NCBI RefSeq assembly: GCF_001039355.2
Contig: NW_019774591.1
Span: 81,327-143,326, forward strand
Reading direction: 5' to 3'
Source: Lingula anatina
Lineage: Eukaryota; Brachiopoda; Lingulata; Lingulida; Lingulidae
Length of the DNA stretch: 62,000 nucleotides
Shown piece by piece: positions 43,686 through 57,278 of the stretch. The position numbers and the translations under genes are program-made. Below the pieces are notes generated by a model. It made no database searches, had not been told where the DNA came from, and was given only the letters and a program-made list of their open reading frames with translations. The number at the start of each line of letters is the position of its first letter. Position 1 is the stretch's first letter.

Positions 43686-43693
43686 TGACGTCA
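43686..43693 (-). promoter_or_regulatory. cAMP-response element (CRE) palindrome
   Basis: The perfect TGACGTCA, within GTGACGTCAC, lies 11 bp upstream of the TATA box. It is the canonical binding site of CREB/ATF bZIP factors. Its place in the core promoter makes cAMP- or stress-responsive expression plausible but unproven. Confidence 0.55.
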
Positions 43694-43699
43694 CTGGGG

Positions 43700-46600
43700 G
43701 GTGTTCAGAACCGTACAGTGTATTAGCCATAGAAAGTGTCTACAAGAGGTTATCATCAGGCTACAAGTCGTGATCTCATACACACACGTGCGCACGCAAG
43801 CACTCACTCACACTTGAAAAGATTTGCTCAGTCCGAGATCCGCTGTAAAAACAGCTTGATATTTTGATGGCATGAGTTAGATTCTTTCGGAAGTGAATGC
43901 GTTGGGAGATATTATCATCATAACTCCAGTTCAATCCCTCCAGCTGCCGCTATTTCGTTGACGGGGTTGATTCAGTTTTTCAAAGGATGGGGATAGGAAT
44001 CGGTCTGTATAATTTATTTGGTGTATGAAATGTCTACCACGGCTGTCAACCACGCTCTAACTAAAATTATTCTAAAGTTGGGCCATCTCGTTCGTAAAAC
44101 CTGCTGCGTAGAGCTATAGGCTCCCCGACCAATCCCTGTCCTATTCCAGATTTTGCAGTTTGATGATCATTTTTAGAACACAAGTACTTGGCTGTAAGAT
44201 ATTACAGTTACAGACATATCACGCCTTTCACCCACGGGGTCAAAGTTTTGATAATGAGATTAGCCTGAATCACAGACAATCACATCATTTCTCGCTAGTC
44301 AGTACCTAAATATAGGTTTGGCAGAAAAAACGGGCACACGAAGACATGCGCGAACAAACACATGCCTATTTACTAGTACACCCACACATGCGTACGTGTA
44401 TATACACGCATGTGCACGCATCTAAACCCCATACACACGCCTACATCTACTTTCAAACGCGAACACGTGCTAAAACACACACGACGCCATATTTTGCTTA
44501 AATAACACAAACCTCGTCAATAACTTTTCAATTAAATGCATACAAGGATGAGATGTCGCCATGCTTGTCTCATTGAGCGTATTCTCGGAATATCAAGGTG
44601 TTCTCATTTTGTTTGACAGAGCCAGTGGTAAAACTATAGATGGCAATGGAGTGCGCAGAAATGCAGCCAATAAATTGCAGTTACATATTGTTGTAGCTGT
44701 TGAAAAGGCTTGTCTCAGCAAACACAACAGAGTGTCTTCTTGTTGCCGTAGAACCAGGGCAAAAACTCAATATATACCAAATTGTTGATGAATGATCATT
44801 TTAACATACAAGAAATCTGACACGAGTTTTCAGATAATAAGGAATAAATAAATAAGACGTGTCCTCCAAAGTTCTAGGATGCATTCAGCAATGTTAAGCG
44901 TACTTAAATATTTTAAATACGGGCCTCAGAAACTGCGATAAGGAAGTCAAGTTCAGGTATTCCATTCTGCTTAACTGACTGTTATCTGCGACGTTTCTTT
45001 CGGTCATCTAAATCATATTCATTCGCCTCGTGGCAGTCACGTGTTCGCCTAACCACAAGTCACGTGATTAATCTACATGTAACTAATCATGTGCACACTG
45101 CTACTTGAACATGCGCGTACGCCATACCTTTGAATGGGCTTGATGAGTTCCTTTCTATTTGAGTGACTGTCAATAGTGTGGGATAAGCTGATACAAAATT
45201 CAAAGTATAAACCCCACCAGACGCCTTTAAATTTATATGCTACGGACGCCGTCACTGCCTTAACAGTATCGCAAAGTCGGCTTTAAAACAGCCATGCATT
45301 TATGCAATTTACGCAGACTAAATTAAGTACGAAGACATGAGATTTTTTTAATTTTCATTTATTTATTTATTGTGAAACCGAGCACTGAATATTTGGACTC
45401 ACGGTATGGACTTGACTTAGGCCTCTTGGTGCCCAAATCACTCCCAGCACCATGGTGTCCCCAATACATCTTTAAAAAATCCAATACTTAATTGTATGTA
45501 CACGGTACGTCTTATACATTTTTCTGTTTTTTTTTCTTTTCATTGTCATCCAAAAATCATTATCTCGCTGTTTGTTGATCCGTTTTCCCCTTTATACATG
45601 TATATTTATTAACTCTGGTGACTTGATGTCCCCTTTGTCGAGATGCCCTCTGCTTGTGCTTTATCTACCAATACAAAATAAATTACGCTTCGAATGCTAT
45701 TTTATACCAACTAGTTGCCCCCCTCCAAATGATAATAATATTAATAATAATTATTATATAAAATAAATAAAATAAACGTTTCTTTCGGTTCGGTAATCTT
45801 CACGCCCGTCTTTGTAGGCAAACATTTATGAATCTGTTTTTACAATTCCACTTTAAATAAACCTTAAAGCTAAGTTGATAGCTCGTAGCGTGATTAGGCC
45901 CATCGCGCCTATCGGTATGCGCATGCCCATCCATTTCGGAGAAACGTTTTTTAATTGGCATGATGTTCTTAACTGCCATCTAAATGTGCTTTGGGGAACA
46001 TTCGACGTTATTTTCAAGAGAAACGGAAATTATACGTCGATTTATTAGCATCCCGACTGCTAACTAATAACAGCGATTCCGATTTGCAAAACAGTGAGTT
46101 ATTTGCATCGGATAAAACCGCAAAAAGGTATTTAACCTTTGACTGCATACCGATGCACGTACATGCAACTCTGTATTTCATGAGATTCCAGGGCGATTTG
46201 AAGAGGAAAAATGTGAGAGATGATTTCTTTTCTAGCTGATCTAATACCGACCACCTGAACAGCGAACTGAATACCCCAGGTAAACCGAATAACGTTTTTT
46301 ATCTAACACTTGTGCATATGTTAATTGAAAAAAGCAGCGCTACCTTTTTATAATAAAAACGTCTTTAAGACGACGCATATTCTAAATGAGAAGGAAAATA
46401 ATTGGGAAGGCGTTGTTATTCCATTTAATTCACCTCATATCGGCGGCTTAACGACCGCTTGGGTGGAAATTACAAACAGCCTTAATGTACTTCTACATTG
46501 TACGACAGTGTTAGTACCTGCACCTCGTGAATTTTCTTGAATAGTGATGTGCATGTTCGTGTGTTCATTTCACGAGTTTCATGTACAAGTACGGAGATCG

Positions 46601-48203
46601 CAGAATAAAATGTCGTTAAGTTCTTGCTATTGTATCAACACGTATGCCCAGGATGATCGTTTGAATAAAGTTATATATTTGACGGGTGGAATCTCAAAAC
46701 ACATGATAGGGCCATGCAACACACTTAAAAAGGACAATCCCCTAAGGGTTTCCTGAGCGTGGCGTCGCAACTATGGATTAGAAAACTGTGGGTAGTCAAG
46801 GGGCATGTTCAATCAGGTTGAAACCATCTAACTTGATACCGTCTTTTCTTTTAATCGTACCATAAAAGCGAATTTATCGATACTTCACTTATGCTTGGAC
46901 AAATAAAACGCCTCTTTCAAGTTTTACCGGAACTTCATGTGGGACATGAGGGAGAGGCTTAATATATATACAGGTATCGGGGAGGGGTGCCAACGCTTTC
47001 TGAAAAATTGTCCAAATTGTGCAAGGCTATGCGGCTAATTTATCTAATTTCGATAATGCGCCTGGATACACTTTGGATCTCATTGTTGCAGCCTGTGTGG
47101 CACCTATAATGGTCCGTCAACAGGAGAATTACAAGTGCATGAAGGCGACAAAAGCTATGATAGAGGTTATCTTCGTGTGGTGTGTAGTGATTAAGGTAAT
47201 GTCACATCTAGCGTATAGCGCTAACGTATTAGAAAAATTGCCAATATGCAGACAAACGTAAAGGGTTCGCAAGACGTACGCCGTAAACGCAGGCACATGT
47301 GTACTGGGACATTCGCATACCCGGACGGAGACAGAATAATTTGAGCATGATCAAATACAATTTCATACGCTGCTTTCATCTTCATTAAAATACGCTGGGA
47401 TCAGGGTGATTTCATACGCTCAAAATTGTGCCTATGATCAATGTCACATACGACATTCATTAAAGAGGTTCTAAAGCTTACTTACATGTAACATGTTTTA
47501 ATCGAACGTAACCGTCAATTATGGGGGATATACGGCGATCACGTGCCCCAAAAGGATATTTTAAGATATTTTTAGGCTTATGTCATCCCACACGTTTAGT
47601 TTTTTATACAATTTTATACAATTTACAAAGTTGTTAGATCATAAACTTTGAGAAAATTAAACGTACATGACCTACATGTAGACAATAATCAGGATTACAT
47701 TCGATCTTTTTTGTTTTTAATCTGATACACACGAAAGATACCGCTCATAGGTTTCCGTGATTAAGTCATAAATAGATAGGCAACAGAGTAGAAAAGAACT
47801 CAGTAGTGAATTTAGCATCGCATACCATGAGAATACATGTAGGTAGTACTTTCAGTTTGCTCATGGAAAACAAGCAGTCATCGTACGGTTTAAGTAAATA
47901 ATATATGTTTTCAAGAGAAGGGTAAATCAAAACTGGTAATCGATCACAATTACGATTACTGTACACCAATACAGGTGGTACCTGACCAGCCCCGGGTTCT
48001 TTGAGGAATGGTTCCCTGTCCCACGCATGCGCAGAGTGATTTAGCGAAACCGTATTATCAGATTAAAGGAGCAGTAATCTGCTTGCTTTCCTAGTTCTGG
48101 AAAATGAGGCGCAATAGTCTTTGTATTTTCCGAGGTATTACCATTTGAACAGAGTATTTAGTTGAACAGTACAGCGCTGGAATCAAACGTCATTGTTATC
48201 TGG
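43700..48203. other. Upstream region of the sushi/EGF gene; no gene seen
   Basis: Several short open frames (for example 44561-44788, 45991-46239, 47019-47261) have no recognisable domain, no consistent splice structure and ordinary composition. Tracts of CACACG-type repeats lie at 43780-43810 and 44330-44480. Confidence 0.45.
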
Positions 48204-48412
48204 GCTGATGTCTTCAGGTACTATACCAGTAGTTACTAGGTTTACAGGTATATTCTGGGCTGAATAAAATTATTTGATTTAAACTTTGGGTGTTAATATA
48301 GACGTTTTGTATGTATATTTGAGCTGATGTCTTCAGGTGCTGGTTACTAGTTTTTTTATACTGTGCGAGATTTAATTGTTTGATTTAAACTTTGGGCGTC
48401 AACATAGACGTT
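48204..48412 (+). repeat. Diverged tandem duplication of about 110 bp
   Basis: Both copies have GTCTTCAGGT(A/G)CT, GTTACTAG, TTTGATTTAAACTTTGGG and an ATAGACGTT end. Confidence 0.65.
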
Positions 48413-48607
48413 AGGTAATAATTCATACCTGTAAATTAGTGCGTGGTTAACAAATAAAATGTCACCACAATTTCAGGTCGCTGTGGGTTGTGCGTTAATT
48501 GCGGTCATTATATCTGGACAGTATTGCAAGTGACAGGATGTTGGTACCTTAAACTGGTAAGTAATAGCTTATTACGTTTCTAAAGTAGATATAAGTCTGA
48601 TTATTAA

Positions 48608-48946
48608 AGGGATAATAACTCTTCGTTTTGGAAAAAAATGAATTTTCCTGGAGTAAACAACAATTTTCCCATACTTACCAATGGTAAATGAATCCATTTT
48701 TACATTCAAAGATAGTCCCTGTTTTTTTTTTCCGAAAAAGGTCGTTTTTTTGCTATTATCTCTTAAGAGATTATAACAGAGTATAGCCATCAATGGAGGT
48801 CACGTGGTCTATAGACAAGCTCAGATATCAGAATAATAGCTATAACTGCCGTTTTTGTGGCATAACAGAATATATTATATTTCTATGAGTTGTTCACAAT
48901 GTTTTTATTGTGAAATATAGATGTCATACGAAGAGTTATTATCTCT
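48608..48946 (-). mobile_element. 339-bp MITE flanked by TTAA (Kolobok/piggyBac-like target)
   Basis: The left end AGGGATAATAACTCTTCG and right end CGAAGAGTTATTATCTCT are inverted complements with one change, flanked on both sides by TTAA (48604-48607, 48947-48950). TTAA targets are typical of piggyBac and Kolobok; the AGGG/AGAG terminus favours Kolobok. This is the complete copy; partial ones lie in introns at 19130-19244, 20383-20661 and 21171-21363. Confidence 0.8.
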
Positions 48947-49099
48947 TTAAACGTGTATGTTAAATGCATCTATATTTGTATAATTACATAATATCATAAT
49001 TCTTTGCTGATTTGTTGTTTCGTTCATGAACGGTGTTCAGAATATACCTAAGTATGTTTTAGTCACTTGGTTTCCACATCATGAAAAACCTGACTTCAG

Positions 49100-49102
<3 letters not shown>

Positions 49103-49130
<28 letters not shown>
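49103..49130. repeat. (TAA)n microsatellite
   Basis: About nine perfect trinucleotide units. Confidence 0.9.
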
Positions 49131-51432
49131 GTACTCGGGTGTGAATTTATTTCTTGTCACAGTCTAGGTGTTATCTGTTTTGTGAAATGCTTTTCATATT
49201 AACGAGAATTGAACCCCCATTATGGGTCTCTATGCCCCTTCAAGATAATAACAGAATGTGGCTGAAGCAGTTTCTCTGAAAACCATCACTCTGGTAAAGC
49301 TTAATTAGTCATTGTTTGCATATGTGCTGTGCTGTATTTTTATTCAAACTAAATGGTTTCCTTGGGTGACGGTGGTATACTCTTGTTCGTTTTACTGCAT
49401 TTGCCACTTAGAGATATAAAACAATTTTCAGTGCGTAGCTAACTGAAAAACTAATAAAAAAGCAATTTATTTGTCTGTGGGGATTATTTGGGGCAAAGCC
49501 CAAGTAAAGACACAAATTTGTTTTGATCCCTAATATTATGTTTTCCCTTTATCTTAATTATAACGCTTTCATCATTATTGTTCTGTTCTAAGTTGATTCT
49601 AATATTAGTTAACATCTATTGAGGCGGATAAGAGATTATTGAAATGCTTTAATATCCGAGATACCAATTTTAGATCCGGAAAGGGCACGTGTCCGTCAGC
49701 AATATTTCAATAAGGTTACTGACCGCCCGGCTGCTGGTATAATGAGAGGCATACTGGCCTTTCTGGAAACGGGTTGTCAATGACTACTTCTGACTTAAGG
49801 ACGTCATCAATTTCATGGACAAGACATGCATAGTGCCTCATTAATCTTGAATGGCTCAAAAATCTATACGTCTTGATTGCCCCTCACCCATTTGCTGGAC
49901 ACACGCCGCTTCAGTTCGGAAGGAACAATATGTAGGTATCTTTAAAGGTACAATATTCTCATCGATCATCTGACGTATTCTGCCTCTTTTTATCTGAAAT
50001 GCATGCGGTCAGTTTTGTATCTAGACATCATATTTGATCTTTAACTGGGACAGCGTGCATTGCAGACATGCAGCATAGCCTAATTTTCTTATTTTGACGA
50101 AAGTGCATTCCCTGGCACCCATGTAGATTGTACGGAGTGTGACAGTTTTTAAAATATATTTTCAGCCCTCCATATGTATGTTCACGCACATGTATGCCTC
50201 CCTCTGGCATTTAGCGACACGATTGGTTGAAATTTACCGCGTCCGTCATAAACACTTGTCAGACGAAGGGCACGTGACGCAGTTATATAGTCACGTGTTT
50301 CATTTGGTACCGGCGTTGTAAACCTTGGTAAATATATTTTATCAAATGGCGCTAAAGTCCAGATTCTACAAGGTGTCATGAACTGTAAGAAATTGGAGGA
50401 TCACGGGCAAGAAGTGTGAAGCGGTTTGTGATAGGGGCATTGTTTTGTTAAAATGTATTGCGGTATATGTCCCGGTGTAATGTGGCAGAGAGCCCCCCAT
50501 GGAAAAAATCCCGCTTCCCATTCATTTTTAACGGTAAGCCTCGTCCTAGATTTGCCCCACTTAGGTCAGGAGGGCGGACTGTCTGTAACACGGACCCTCA
50601 GTTTCGTTACACCGGTCAACTAAAGCTTATACTTGCATTTGAAGCATTAGATTTTCTTAATGCAAGTTTTGATGCCTTTCGTGTACAAAATCATTTGTTA
50701 TCATCTTGTAAATATATTCATATAGTCGCATAGAAGAAGTATACGAGTGGACCCCCGAGACAAACATTTGTGCTGCGTCCATCTTGTACACTTGAGATAA
50801 GGACGAAATTGTAAGTGCCAAACCTGCGCTTGGTGTAAGCGTGATGAATCGTTATTCAACACACCATTTTAACAAGAAAAACCACCGAACATTCCTAATC
50901 AGTTAGAGCAAGCCTGCGTTTCAGATTTTCCTCTCAATTTTTTGTTCAGTTTATTATTTTCGTAGAAAAACGCGACGCATCCAGCCTACACGTTCTTCTG
51001 ATCTTCCTCCAGGATTCAAAGCGACTTTGTAGCTTTTCCATTTGCTTTTACTTCTGTTAGATATTGATATCAAAGTATCGTTCTCCTGAAATAAGCCCCA
51101 TTAGCAGAGAAACCCCCACCACAAACGTGTCTTTATATCACATTAATTACTCTTGATCAATTCCAGCCGGGATTGTGGTGGCTTCTCTGGTGGCTTTGAA
51201 GACTTGGTCATCATCATTAATTGTGCTTATTTGTGCCCGGAAGATAGTTAGCAGAGCTAGGAGAACTCGTAAGAACTGGTGTCATATTGCCGGTTTTCAC
51301 AGCGATTGCTGTGAAGTTGAGAGAATGAGTAAGGAGGTTTGTCGACAGTTAGGTCTAATGGCGATAATGAAGATCAATGGGTCTTGTTTTGAATTGGCAT
51401 GAAGGATTAGAATTGGACAATGTGGGTTATAT

Positions 51433-51434
<2 letters not shown>
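49131..51434. other. No gene seen
   Basis: Short frames only, such as 50458-50733 and 51175-51402, without recognisable domains or supporting splice sites. Confidence 0.45.
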
Positions 51435-51474
<40 letters not shown>

Positions 51475-51515
51475 ACCCCCATTATGTGTGTGCGCGCGTG
51501 CGCGCGTGTGTGTTT
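51435..51515. repeat. (TG)n microsatellite, compound
   Basis: A pure GT run to about 51465, then an interrupted TGTGTGCGCGCG tract to about 51515 that can adopt Z-DNA. Confidence 0.9.
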
Positions 51516-52800
51516 TGTGTGTGAGTAAGAGAGTGCCTGTTGTATAAATTGCACTTCAAACAAATGTGATTGGCAAAAGGTTAGTAAAAATTTCGATTGG
51601 GATGGCGAGCGAGATATTGTATCCTGAAATAAAGGACAACCTTAGGTTCTGCGTAGACTTACCATTGTGCGAAACGAATAAACATATAGATGGATGATTA
51701 AATACATATGCAAATATCACATAGCATGTACATCAAAACAACTTAATCCCTTTTGAGTCGTGTAAAAAGGCGTGTGAATTAAGAATCGACTTATAAATGT
51801 CACTGTTTTGACATTTTGAAAGAACAGGTACGTGCGTGATGAAGGTACAGTGTATTAGTTTGCCTCATTTGTTTTAGCGATTACTCTCTTTGTTTAATTC
51901 ATCAAATGCATTTCTGAAACAAGAAGCCGAACTACAGGTAGAACATTAATGTCCTCTCGTCATTGCATGAAAGAAAATGAAAGCAGATAGTGACATATCC
52001 TTTCCGAAATTAAAGAAAGACCAAACCTAATTCTTCTACACAAGTTCATTTTGAGTAGCAACGCGGAAGAGGTGAGTTATTGCTTTGCTGACCACATGAC
52101 CCGCTAAATTCATCGATAGACAATTATTCCAGATTGGAAAACACACGTGACGTGTGTCGTGGACACAGGTGACTCTTCAGTTATTCGACCATGTCCTCTT
52201 GGTTGGCATGGGAGTGTGAGACAGGGTCCTCCGACACACGGATTTATTTATTTATTATTTTTTGTTTGTTTGTTTGTTAGTATGGTGACTTTCCAGTTTT
52301 GTTACGATGCTTCATAAAGGTTAATTATATAGTAAAATCGAAATGCATTTCATTTATGCTTGATTGTTGTTTAAAATATTTATACACATTTCACTTTAAA
52401 ACACTGGAAAAAAGAACGAAAACCAAGCCTGCAGGGAAGAGTATTACCACGCTTAGCTTATTCGCCAATACTATTCCACTTGCCAGTGGAAACGCTGCGA
52501 TGAGTTTTTTCTCACAGGGAAAAGTTGATTTTCTAGGCCACATTTTCGAGGCTCAGCTGGATGGTGTCGTAGGCGGTTTAGATTATGCTGAGATTACGTA
52601 TTGCAATCAAGAACACCAATTCTGTCCTTCCCTTCCTGTTCAAAGGAAAACAGCAGCAGAACGTCAGGTTACCTCATTTATTCTGAAATCACTGTTCCTG
52701 ACAACAGGCAAGCGGGAAATTATGACCCCCTCCTCCCCTGAAAAAATTAAGATTCGCCCTTGTCGCACTGCCTTTTCTGTTTACTATATAGCCTATGTGT
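51516..52800. other. No confident gene; one 174-codon frame of unknown meaning
   Basis: The frame 52299-52823 begins in AT-rich DNA and ends inside the left arm of the palindrome at 52801-52961. No domain, signal or homology is recognised. Confidence 0.4.
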
Positions 52801-52961
52801 GTACCCTCTACCAGGGAGAGTGATAGATTTTTTACAGATATTCACAGATATGTCTCTAGCTAGATAGATGGTCATTTAGGGCTCAACTCACCATCTATCT
52901 AGCTAGAGACGTATCTGTGAATATCTGTAAAAAATCTATCACTTGCCCTGGTAGAGGGTAC
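52801..52961. repeat. 161-bp near-perfect palindrome (71-bp arms, 19-bp loop)
   Basis: Left arm 52801-52871 (starts GTACCCTCTACCAGGG, ends CTAGCTAGATAGATGG); right arm 52891-52961 is its complement with about four differences. TATGTGT precedes and follows the palindrome, consistent with a 7-bp target duplication of a foldback element. Transcribed from either strand it would form a long hairpin. Confidence 0.9.
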
Positions 52962-53768
52962 TATGTGTGTACGTATGTGTTCAATTATACATGTCATCAC
53001 CGACGGAAATGGAGCGATGTCGCGGTAAGAAAACTTAACGATGTACCAAGTGGGTTTGTAGTCCTTCAAAGTCAATCAGGAAGTTCAAATCGCATCGGAA
53101 TATCATAATTCAAGAAAACCATGGCCATTTTCTGGAAGGTCGCCATGCCTTATTTGCCCCCTGTTTCCTCTTTGTTAACGAATACTAATCAATTAATGGA
53201 TCAACTAATAAATAAATGAATCAATTCCTCCCCCACACTCTAATCCGCTCTGCCGAATAGAGGAAAATCGTTTAACTTCTAGGCAATGTGTACAATCAAT
53301 ACTCTGAATATGAATTAGAAAGTGCTACCCCAGAGAGAGCACGGAAGGGGGTAAAAGCGTACTTGTTACTTGCGTTCGTCGATTTTTACCGTTGTTGAAC
53401 TGCCTCGTCTAGCTGCATATCCCGTCTGTAAAATTAATTAAGCAAAAGATACAAAAAAAAATATCCATTTTATTCCCAGTGTTAATCATTAACCAATTTT
53501 GCCATGTGTATCATTGCTGGTTAGAAAAAAATGTTTATAACCACAATCTTTTTTGCAGGGATTTAGTGCCATTTCCGCCTCATCATTGTCGCATAACCCA
53601 GGGAGAAAAAACTACACGCTTAACCGCTACATGCGTTTCCACACCAATATCCGTTTTACGTTAAATTTAAGTGGCGCCAAAGAAATGTTCCCATTATACC
53701 ATGACGTGACGAATGTGTCTGCGTATGTACAGTGTATCTAACCGACGGAGTGGTAAATGGTCCCTCAA

Positions 53769-53829
<61 letters not shown>

Positions 53830-55144
53830 TGCTTTCTTTGCTTGCCGTCGGCGTATATAATGCGCATGTATAATAGTATGCAATTGAGCGTTTTATGCCG
53901 ACTAATTGAATCATTAAATATATCTATGTGGGACCACAATTAAGTATTGAAATAGATTTTTGTCGTTTTAATCCAAATGAACTGCTCCCATGTTGTATCT
54001 TAAGCTGTCTACCGTCTGTGTTTTTTTCACGTTGTCATATCCCTGTGAGATGCGGTTATTCTTCATATATATCGACAGTGCCATGTTAAATAAGAAATTA
54101 TTATACAAACACAGACAGTGTGTGTGCAATGGATGTTATTCACTTAGCTTTATTGGACAATTATGAAGCGTTATGTAATCTAACTATGTTTTATTGCGCC
54201 GGTTGTCCTTTGATATAGCCCATAACCAGTGATAGTACCATTCATAAATATGTTATTTTTGCGCCATAACAATGAAAAGTCTGACAGCCATCATGCGCTG
54301 TGAAATTTAGTTACAGTCTATTATAGTCACAATGTCTTCTACATTATTCCCTCGGAGATAAAAGGAAGAGGTGTGTGGTTTCAGTTGGCACAGTACTTCT
54401 GCCGCATAGTTTCACGCGCTACTGTACCGAAGTTAACCAAAAGAACATAAAAATAACGTCTAACGGGCCTCACGCCATGGTCTGTCTCCCAAAACGACGC
54501 TTATTTTCTGAACATGATGGGAGATAACTCCTCGTGGCGTGACCTGACCACGTGAAATGCACTTACCTGGGTGTCAAGACGTAATAAGTCTCCACCCCCC
54601 CCCCACCCCCCCCAACAAAAAAAGAAAGTATCGATACTGCCTGTGTTTGGTAAATTCCCTGCATCATATACACTCAAGCAAACTCAAACTAAATGAAAAC
54701 ATAAATGAAATGCAACATCATTGTTACTAAGTAACACGTGTATCTACGCAGTTGAAAAGGAGGATCAATTATAACATCTTCAAAACCGTATTACTTCAAC
54801 TGGTACTACAAATATAGTTGGTAGGATTCGGAATATGAAATGATCAGTGGGAAGTGTGCCACATATGTGTATGGCCGGTGGGTCTTTTAGAGTTTGGCAT
54901 GGACAAAAACCATCACAGTCTGTTTTCACCGACACTGTTTCCTGGGGCATTACTTCCGGACGTCATGTCTCAATCGTTAAGGGTTAAAACGTAGTTTCTT
55001 GAATGAACACAATACGCCCAACAATATTATAAGCCGATATTATGTCCAAGGTCAAATTCAGATTAATTAAACCTACGTTGTTTACTTCTTAGACGGTAAA
55101 CACCGTGGGAACCGCACAGCGCATAAATATCGTTAAAGGTGTCA
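52962..55144. other. No gene seen; includes a (TA)n tract
   Basis: A (TA)n microsatellite of about 54 bp lies at 53771-53824. A C-rich stretch lies at 54592-54613. No coding signal is recognised. Confidence 0.45.
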
Positions 55145-55292
55145 GGGCCTCGTAACTCGAAAGCATCGCGCATTGCGACCGAGCACAAGCGTCTCGATTC
55201 CATAACTCGCTCATACTCGCCCCATATAATACATTGTAGCCTCTGTGTGATATCGCTGTTCGCAATACGCGATGCTTTCGAGTCACGGGCCC
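55145..55292. mobile_element. 148-bp MITE with about 33-bp TIRs
   Basis: GGGCCTCGTAACTCGAAAGC at left matches GGGCCCGTGACTCGAAAGC read inverted from the right. The arms extend through ATCGCGCATTGCGA with few differences. No clear target duplication. Confidence 0.7.
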
Positions 55293-55434
55293 AGCTCTGT
55301 CTCGCACCGTTGCCACAGAAGAATTAAAGCCGAAAATTGGAATTTATTCAATTCTGTAATAAACTATACAGGGCTCCCTGCCAGAGGAAAGTGATGATTT
55401 ATGTTCCCGTTAGGTGTTTAAAATGATTACCAAG

Positions 55435-55695
55435 GGCGGATCCAGATTTATTTGAAGGGGGGGGGGGTCCAGGGATGCGAAGCCGACCCCCCCCCCCCTT
55501 GGCGTGGGGTTCGGGGCCCGCCTTAGGGCCCTGAAAATTTGGTATTTTAGAGAGCGAACGGTGCCATTTAGAATGGTTTAAAACTATGATTCAGCTAGTC
55601 AAAATTATAATTTCAAGAGGGGACCATTGGTGTTATTTTTTTTTTCAGAATCGAAGGGGTGGTCAGGACCCCTCTAAATCCGCCACTGGTCACTG
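55435..55695 (+). mobile_element. CAGGGGCGGATCC-family MITE
   Basis: Left end CCAAGGGCGGATCCAG; right end TAAATCCGCCACTGG. Contains a G-run and a C-run that are difficult to sequence and coincide with the contig break described below. Confidence 0.65.
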
Positions 55696-56638
55696 GCAAC
55701 CGGCAGAAGATGTAAGGTAGCGGAATATCGTCGAGTGATCTCTACTGTGTCACATGGTCTGTGAACTGTAGTGCCGCCATTTCAATAATCACAAAGCTCC
55801 CCACGTCGATTACTTTTTCAATACCTTTTTGTTTTTCCTATCAAACAAATCCAGATATCATGAATATGATATTAATCCGTTATCTGCATGTTTTAGAAAG
55901 GAGGGCATTGAAAGCTGGTTTCCGATTAGTACATGTATATCCGTTCTTTCATCTTTATTATACATGTATGTCCTACCGTGTCTCACATCATTGAACACAA
56001 CAGACGTCCCGTGCGACTTCCAGATGAAGTTCACCTTCGATGCGTTCTCTTTGATCATTTTTTCAGGAAATATATTTAAATATGTTAACCGGATTTTATT
56101 GCATAAGCTGCCGTTTGGACCCGTCAGTTTATGGTGCACGTACATGACAGCATGGTTTAGCCAGACGTCTGGAAATGATGTATTCAAACTTGATAATGAA
56201 TCTTACAAATGTAGTTATATCTCGGCTATGTCATGGGTATTTCTGTTTTTAGGCATATATAACATTGATTAGCTTGGACTTCTGCTTTGACATCTGGTCA
56301 AAGCTTCACAAACACACACAAAACAAGTTCCAGTGGCTAACATCTTTGTTATCAATTAACGTACGTTACGTGGTCGCATGCACACATCTTACTCTATCAG
56401 GAACACTGTTACAGCACTCTCATGGACATCCACATGGCCACACGGCCTTCGCCTTAAGGATTTTTTTTTAGAAAACGGAGACCAGGCGACAGTACCTAAA
56501 GTAATGAATATTCATCTTAAGTAAAATTATCCCATGCTGATCTCCCTTCTTTTCTTTGTCCTTTATAATCAGTTTTATTCACTTCTCTTGTGTTCATTCA
56601 TTTCCTTCTTTGAAACATACATACGTCAATGGTTATTT
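55491..56638 (+). repeat. Copy 1 of a 1.15-kb direct repeat abutting the gap
   Basis: Matches 57279-58418 at about 97-98% by eye, with an 8-bp insertion (ACAAATGT near 56205). It ends exactly at the N run. The frames inside (for example 55829-56272) are not conserved between copies and resemble no protein family. Confidence 0.9.
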
Positions 56639-57278
56639 NNNNNNNNNNNNNNNNNNNNNNNNNNNNNNNNNNNNNNNNNNNNNNNNNNNNNNNNNNNNNN
56701 NNNNNNNNNNNNNNNNNNNNNNNNNNNNNNNNNNNNNNNNNNNNNNNNNNNNNNNNNNNNNNNNNNNNNNNNNNNNNNNNNNNNNNNNNNNNNNNNNNNN
56801 NNNNNNNNNNNNNNNNNNNNNNNNNNNNNNNNNNNNNNNNNNNNNNNNNNNNNNNNNNNNNNNNNNNNNNNNNNNNNNNNNNNNNNNNNNNNNNNNNNNN
56901 NNNNNNNNNNNNNNNNNNNNNNNNNNNNNNNNNNNNNNNNNNNNNNNNNNNNNNNNNNNNNNNNNNNNNNNNNNNNNNNNNNNNNNNNNNNNNNNNNNNN
57001 NNNNNNNNNNNNNNNNNNNNNNNNNNNNNNNNNNNNNNNNNNNNNNNNNNNNNNNNNNNNNNNNNNNNNNNNNNNNNNNNNNNNNNNNNNNNNNNNNNNN
57101 NNNNNNNNNNNNNNNNNNNNNNNNNNNNNNNNNNNNNNNNNNNNNNNNNNNNNNNNNNNNNNNNNNNNNNNNNNNNNNNNNNNNNNNNNNNNNNNNNNNN
57201 NNNNNNNNNNNNNNNNNNNNNNNNNNNNNNNNNNNNNNNNNNNNNNNNNNNNNNNNNNNNNNNNNNNNNNNNNNNNNN
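56639..57278. other. Assembly gap (640 N)
   Basis: Run of N. The bases on its two sides are parts of the same repeated sequence. Confidence 1.

Noticed and set aside
52299-52823. 174-codon frame
   Set aside because: No signal, domain or splice context, and its end lies in the foldback palindrome; treated as chance.
53656-53943. Frames with IYIYIY repeats
   Set aside because: Translation of the (TA)n microsatellite.
55829-56272. 147-codon frame next to the gap, and the - strand frame 55858-56187
   Set aside because: In the second copy (57600-58000) the + frame is cut by an 8-bp deletion and the - frame by a stop, so neither is conserved; no domain is seen.
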